From a virus: a stretch of DNA of 41,188 nucleotides. This document shows positions 40,101 through 41,188 of the stretch, one piece after another. Positions within the stretch are counted from its first letter, which is position 1. Each line of letters opens with the position of its first letter. The position numbers were made by a program, and so were the translations under genes. Below the pieces are notes generated by a model, which saw only the letters and a program-made list of their open reading frames with translations, made no database searches and had not been told where the DNA came from. The stretch spans positions 1-41,188 of IMG/VR virus record IMGVR_UViG_3300031707_000051. One strand, given 5' to 3'.

Positions 40101-40370
40101 TCCTCGGATGATGCTGATGTGTTCGATAACAAGGGCTACCAACTCATGACGATTATTCAGGGCGCTAATAACTTGTCCCTGAACCAGGACGACGAGAAGG
40201 ACTTTGTGTATGCCCCAGGTACGGGAAATGTCTCGGACAATCGGGTCCAGTATGGCTCGTTTGTGAGTTTCAAATACTTTGCCGTGAAGATCGTCATGAC
40301 ATCGACGGATACGACTAAGGCGCCCCGAATCAGAGATTTCCGAGTTGTGGCGCTTCCATCTCTTTCATAG
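34113..40370 (+). CDS. Giant DUF4815-type baseplate/tail-fibre protein (2085 aa)
   Basis: The N-terminus (DFSQNPYYEDFDPKKNFHRI, RELTQAQTILQDQISKFGTS) matches DUF4815 proteins of far-T4 phages, which replace gp10-type baseplate parts. Other landmarks: GYEYETIGPTTIKAERA near residue 340, LRDCIDFRPRRQD near 890, VIPYIRSRGVLFVGKMFAPN near 1261, GYWDPLAQTFLVD near 1572 and NGFPHSSAVIPGSDLVL beyond. A Gly-rich module is at about residues 1885-1945. Asn, Thr, Ser and Ala are abundant, giving beta-rich, fibre-like composition. It probably forms the outer baseplate and a fibre attachment point. No frameshift is seen across 6.3 kb. Confidence 0.85.
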   Translation: MSIDFSQNPYYEDFDPKKNFHRILFRPSLAVQSRELTQAQTILQDQISKFGTSIYQQGSIVTGGQTMLESTATKYVCIEATEPNGSAVDVNNFIGHFLIDTETTPAGVRAYVIAGAAATITSPTVLIVKYTSGQHFSNTLSQPFQTEDATHSATLLSSLSGFTDVTSNTVVGDASICSIDEGVFYVDGFFVQVSPQTTVLNAFNNTPTYRIGLQIEDSIVDETQDASLLDPAQESTNYQAPGATRYKISLVLVKRSLTSEDDTKFIELIRVTNGTLTKKVVYPVYSALEETLARRTNDQSGSFTVRPFKIATIPHATYANAYNIIIEAGKAYVQGYEYETIGPTTIKAERARTAANVTNYNSTIDYQNWLEVTEMVGPIPFKTLQPCVLHCVSTANIAVSNAAVAANTTIGTLRIRALDYQSGANGTSISTAVWRAYAFDANVGESQTCNCGNTGSANTMFLATNFSSIANAYVGVKFTITTHAGIAVNETHTIGRYESNNKAYLQGTETFAFGTPTTETKYRLDYEFKDAESLVYANTSVNQHLFSTTMDVNSSSKNALYINGILSDPYEGTFLSDTGFNRLIMELPYPTIADQSVVGGSPLTNTEYFGRKSYAGQSFTANVTTITSAAGITSAVNGSLSGSDAIDNILVVVKNNTGTPIANNQVINFSTGNPQGNTVVVSTVSNTSTWVITVPNMNSASSADVYVKVKLPYSHALGSLLKSKTARIANTASGLNSGGTRISDATGLVQWYSQGSGTLGAQITIYANSAAWLNLKDPSKSQSLFTSDVTALRKVIDVGSNLIEDGNVAIAADITSRYTLDSGQRDNSYDHASITLKPQSQGPSGNVVIYVDFLTHSGLGYLTVDSYASANIAYGNIPSYTSASTGQVFNLRDCIDFRPRRQDADYNNIFDEEVFGISGLTFETDFSYYLARIDKITLTKDRKFEVLSGVPSLFPVSPSDKDNSMTLYTLVLPPFTNTTNEIRQRYVDNRRYTMRDIGSLEKRISSLEYYTSLNLLEQTAKNQEITDDTGANRFKNGILVDPFTGHKIGDVLNVDYLCSMDPQNQELRPAFIPRSLHLKLSATNSSNYARIGAFLTLPYTVTTFLDQSIASKSINVNPFNTVSFIGQIKLDPTSDNWVDRNQAPDVNVNLEGDKDAWEALAFTVNKTAAQQKFGETTFGTTWNDWKTSFYGEKQQPDKVLVPGWRGWLGPVGHYIPVFGNVIKRSTTEITQTQSRSGTKNQFGSEVVTESIGNKVKDVTVIPYIRSRGVLFVGKMFAPNTNLYAFFDETAVTNYCNRLNVVKVYDTSAVYRDNYQDAESVRVWDPARGANSAFGTVVLSRREPTYTNVSLVSVTGGDDDNVANAYFMHSTNSTFLIGETSGANSRISGYYHNTGFAQNGNVSSILLAHDVANSNVAFSNTFLVGKSIYFTSGVGLGQSSVITAYNANTRNVSFSPTLTTALGVNSSYSIGQFQSDYRGEFGGIFVIPSTDAIRFRTGDRQFTFVDSFSGSLEGSGTNGSVNYQASGLLQTLENTIISTRVPSVQRTVLSEAKTTLTNKITDVAIGRIQVGYWDPLAQTFLVDQTFHPSGVQITGVRLLIKTTDPNIPLQLQLRPVVNGFPHSSAVIPGSDLVLNAGDIVTCSEETLAAKYLAGGNPLDDATMYTQANFSGPVFLQQGAEYCIVLMANSVKYAVYVSRMGDKILGTERLISSQPYLGVLFKSQNSTTWNPIQEEDLTFRLLYAQFDKTVQSNVEFQLDAANAITANVPLDTFYVSSGNLVLPNTSIDAMFATTTAAGVKEGNKIIPLDENIYFDDTLGRRVASSSTSSFKLRLLLSSASVDVSPVVDMDRLSLLGIENLVNNLELSNSSVVVISSSNNWFSAAGLSVTISGGGGSGANAYIANTQIDSNNHVLANVVVDSNGSGYTSSPTITISGNSSITANIQCIGEDRSSGGPAFARYITRKVTLADGLDAGDFRVFFAAYKPSTANIYVYYKILSSDDADVFDNKGYQLMTIIQGANNLSLNQDDEKDFVYAPGTGNVSDNRVQYGSFVSFKYFAVKIVMTSTDTTKAPRIRDFRVVALPSLS

Positions 40371-40377
40371 GAATGAT

Positions 40378-40614
40378 ATGATAAATACTGTCCAGATAGA
40401 GAATAACAGCGATTTAGTGCGTGATATGAATTCGAAGGCTATCATCAGCACGGATGCCATAGGGCTTGGACGCTATAAAGAACAGCGCCGCAAGGTACTC
40501 GAACAGCGTCATGAGTCTCAAGAAACAAAGAAACGACTCCAAATGATTGAGGGGGAGTTGTCCTCACTGAAACAAACTATCCGTGAACTTGTAGGTATGA
40601 GGAGTAAGAGCTAA
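40378..40614 (+). CDS. Small conserved coiled-coil phage protein
   Basis: 78 residues from ATG 40378, seven bases after the giant gene; GGAAT upstream is a weak ribosome-binding site. NSDLVRDMNSKAIISTDAIG then YKEQRRKVLEQRHESQETKK form an N-terminal motif and a long C-terminal coiled coil. Short proteins with RDM-x2-A-x2-ST-type N-termini follow tail genes in other far-T4 phages; function unknown, possibly a fibre chaperone or structural part. TAA overlaps the next ATG. Confidence 0.7.
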   Translation: MINTVQIENNSDLVRDMNSKAIISTDAIGLGRYKEQRRKVLEQRHESQETKKRLQMIEGELSSLKQTIRELVGMRSKS

Positions 40615-41188
40615 TGTCTATCGGACAAATTACAACAGCGAACACTTTCGGACAGCTTATTACCGCCGTTGCGGCGATGATTGCTGTGGCGAACAACCTC
40701 ACGGATGGACCTCAAGTCACGTCCAATTCCGCATGGACGTACACGAACCCAGGTGTTGGAATCAATGTCGGCAACACGGCACTTATTAAAACCGCAAACA
40801 TTCAGTTCATCAATTCGGGATTTGCGAACATCGTATCGGGGAACATTGCGAGCATCAATACTTCGTCTGCGAATATCACGACGATCAATGCGGTCAATGA
40901 ATTCGTGACAACGCTGTGGGGCACTGAGTATCACACAGCGAACGCGAATGTCTCAGGACTCTTGCAGGTCAGCGACCGTATGAATGTGTTCTCTGCAAAC
41001 ATTGAGTCTGCGAACATCTCTACTATCAGTATCACGACTCTCTCTGTAACTCAAATGACTGTTCCAGTCTTGAATGCGTCATTTGCGAACGTGACTACAC
41101 TTTCAGTTAGTGGGACTTCGCAGCACACGGCCATTATCGCTACACTCGCCACAATAACTACTGCCAATATCACGGGAGAAACCGTAGC
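40614..41188 (+). CDS. Fibre-like protein, N-terminal part (runs off window)
   Basis: ATG 40614 overlaps the previous stop (TAATG) and the frame stays open to the end, 191 codons. After an N-terminus MSIGQITTANTFGQLITAVA the sequence is dominated by Ala, Asn, Ile, Thr and Ser with a recurrent SANI-(S/T)-(S/T)-I unit (SGNIASINTSSANITTINAV; ESANISTISITTLSV), the kind of short beta repeat used in phage fibres. Probably a tail fibre or baseplate-attached fibre shaft; the C-terminal receptor domain lies outside the window. Confidence 0.8.
   Translation, partial: MSIGQITTANTFGQLITAVAAMIAVANNLTDGPQVTSNSAWTYTNPGVGINVGNTALIKTANIQFINSGFANIVSGNIASINTSSANITTINAVNEFVTTLWGTEYHTANANVSGLLQVSDRMNVFSANIESANISTISITTLSVTQMTVPVLNASFANVTTLSVSGTSQHTAIIATLATITTANITGETV

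Noticed and set aside
40380-40387. GATAAATA as a late promoter
   Set aside because: It overlaps the start codon of the gene at 40378 and its +1 would fall inside that gene with no suitable start codon immediately after.
1-41188. CRISPR array, integrase, attachment site, insertion sequence or rRNA
   Set aside because: No regular repeat-spacer pattern, recombinase or transposase motif, terminal inverted repeats or rRNA-like sequence was seen on either strand.

Overview
The window is about 41 kb from a T4-like (far-T4 or cyanophage-type) contractile-tailed bacteriophage. The host is not identifiable, but it must be a bacterium that recognises sigma70-type promoters: five to six TTGACA / TATAAT-like pairs with 16-17 bp spacing precede early genes. 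The T4 relationship rests on recognisable homologues and gene order: RNase H (rnh), dsbA, gp33, gp59, gp32, then tail and baseplate genes gp26, gp51, gp4, gp48, gp53, gp27, gp5, PAAR tip, gp25, gp6, gp7, gp8 and a giant DUF4815-type protein. Short AT boxes of the form YATAAATAG, like the T4 late promoter TATAAATA, precede several structural genes.

Layout. (1) 1-1.25 kb: the end of an unknown gene and five tRNA genes (Glu-CTC, Arg-TCT, Arg-CCT, Arg-TCG, Val-GAC) interleaved with small ORFs and a macro-domain-like protein. (2) 1.25-5.65 kb: a nucleic-acid repair island with an RlaP-type nucleotidyltransferase, an ATP-dependent polynucleotide ligase, a Cys4 zinc protein, RtcB RNA ligase and a low-molecular-weight tyrosine phosphatase-like protein. 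(3) 5.7-16.3 kb: early or middle genes, mostly tightly overlapping, including RNase H/FEN, a glycosyltransferase, ClpP, TusA, a MESH1/SpoT-like HD hydrolase, a winged-helix protein, an MPPED-like phosphoesterase behind a structured leader, a RecB-family nuclease and a SleB cell-wall hydrolase, plus many small proteins. (4) 15.7-17.9 kb: the T4 block dsbA - gp33 - gp59 - gp32, closed by the only clear intrinsic terminator. (5) 18.0-22.8 kb, minus strand: gp4, a conserved T4-like protein, a tube protein, gp26 with a likely -1 frameshift into gp51, and the tape measure. (6) 22.8-41.2 kb, plus strand: baseplate and tail-fibre genes, ending inside an Asn/Thr/Ser-rich fibre-like protein.

How it fits together. 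The tRNAs, macro-like protein, RlaP, ligase and RtcB could maintain or repair tRNAs during host anticodon-nuclease defence (inference). dsbA and gp33 would switch transcription to the YATAAATAG late promoters, which serve the tail genes. gp32, gp59 and RNase H serve replication. The most notable signals are a T TTT TTC slippery heptamer that joins gp26 to a gp51-like frame lacking a normal start codon; a three-way-junction RNA before the phosphoesterase; three tRNAs with non-canonical elbow loops; near-leaderless promoters; and a Gly-rich beta module repeated across four neighbouring baseplate proteins.
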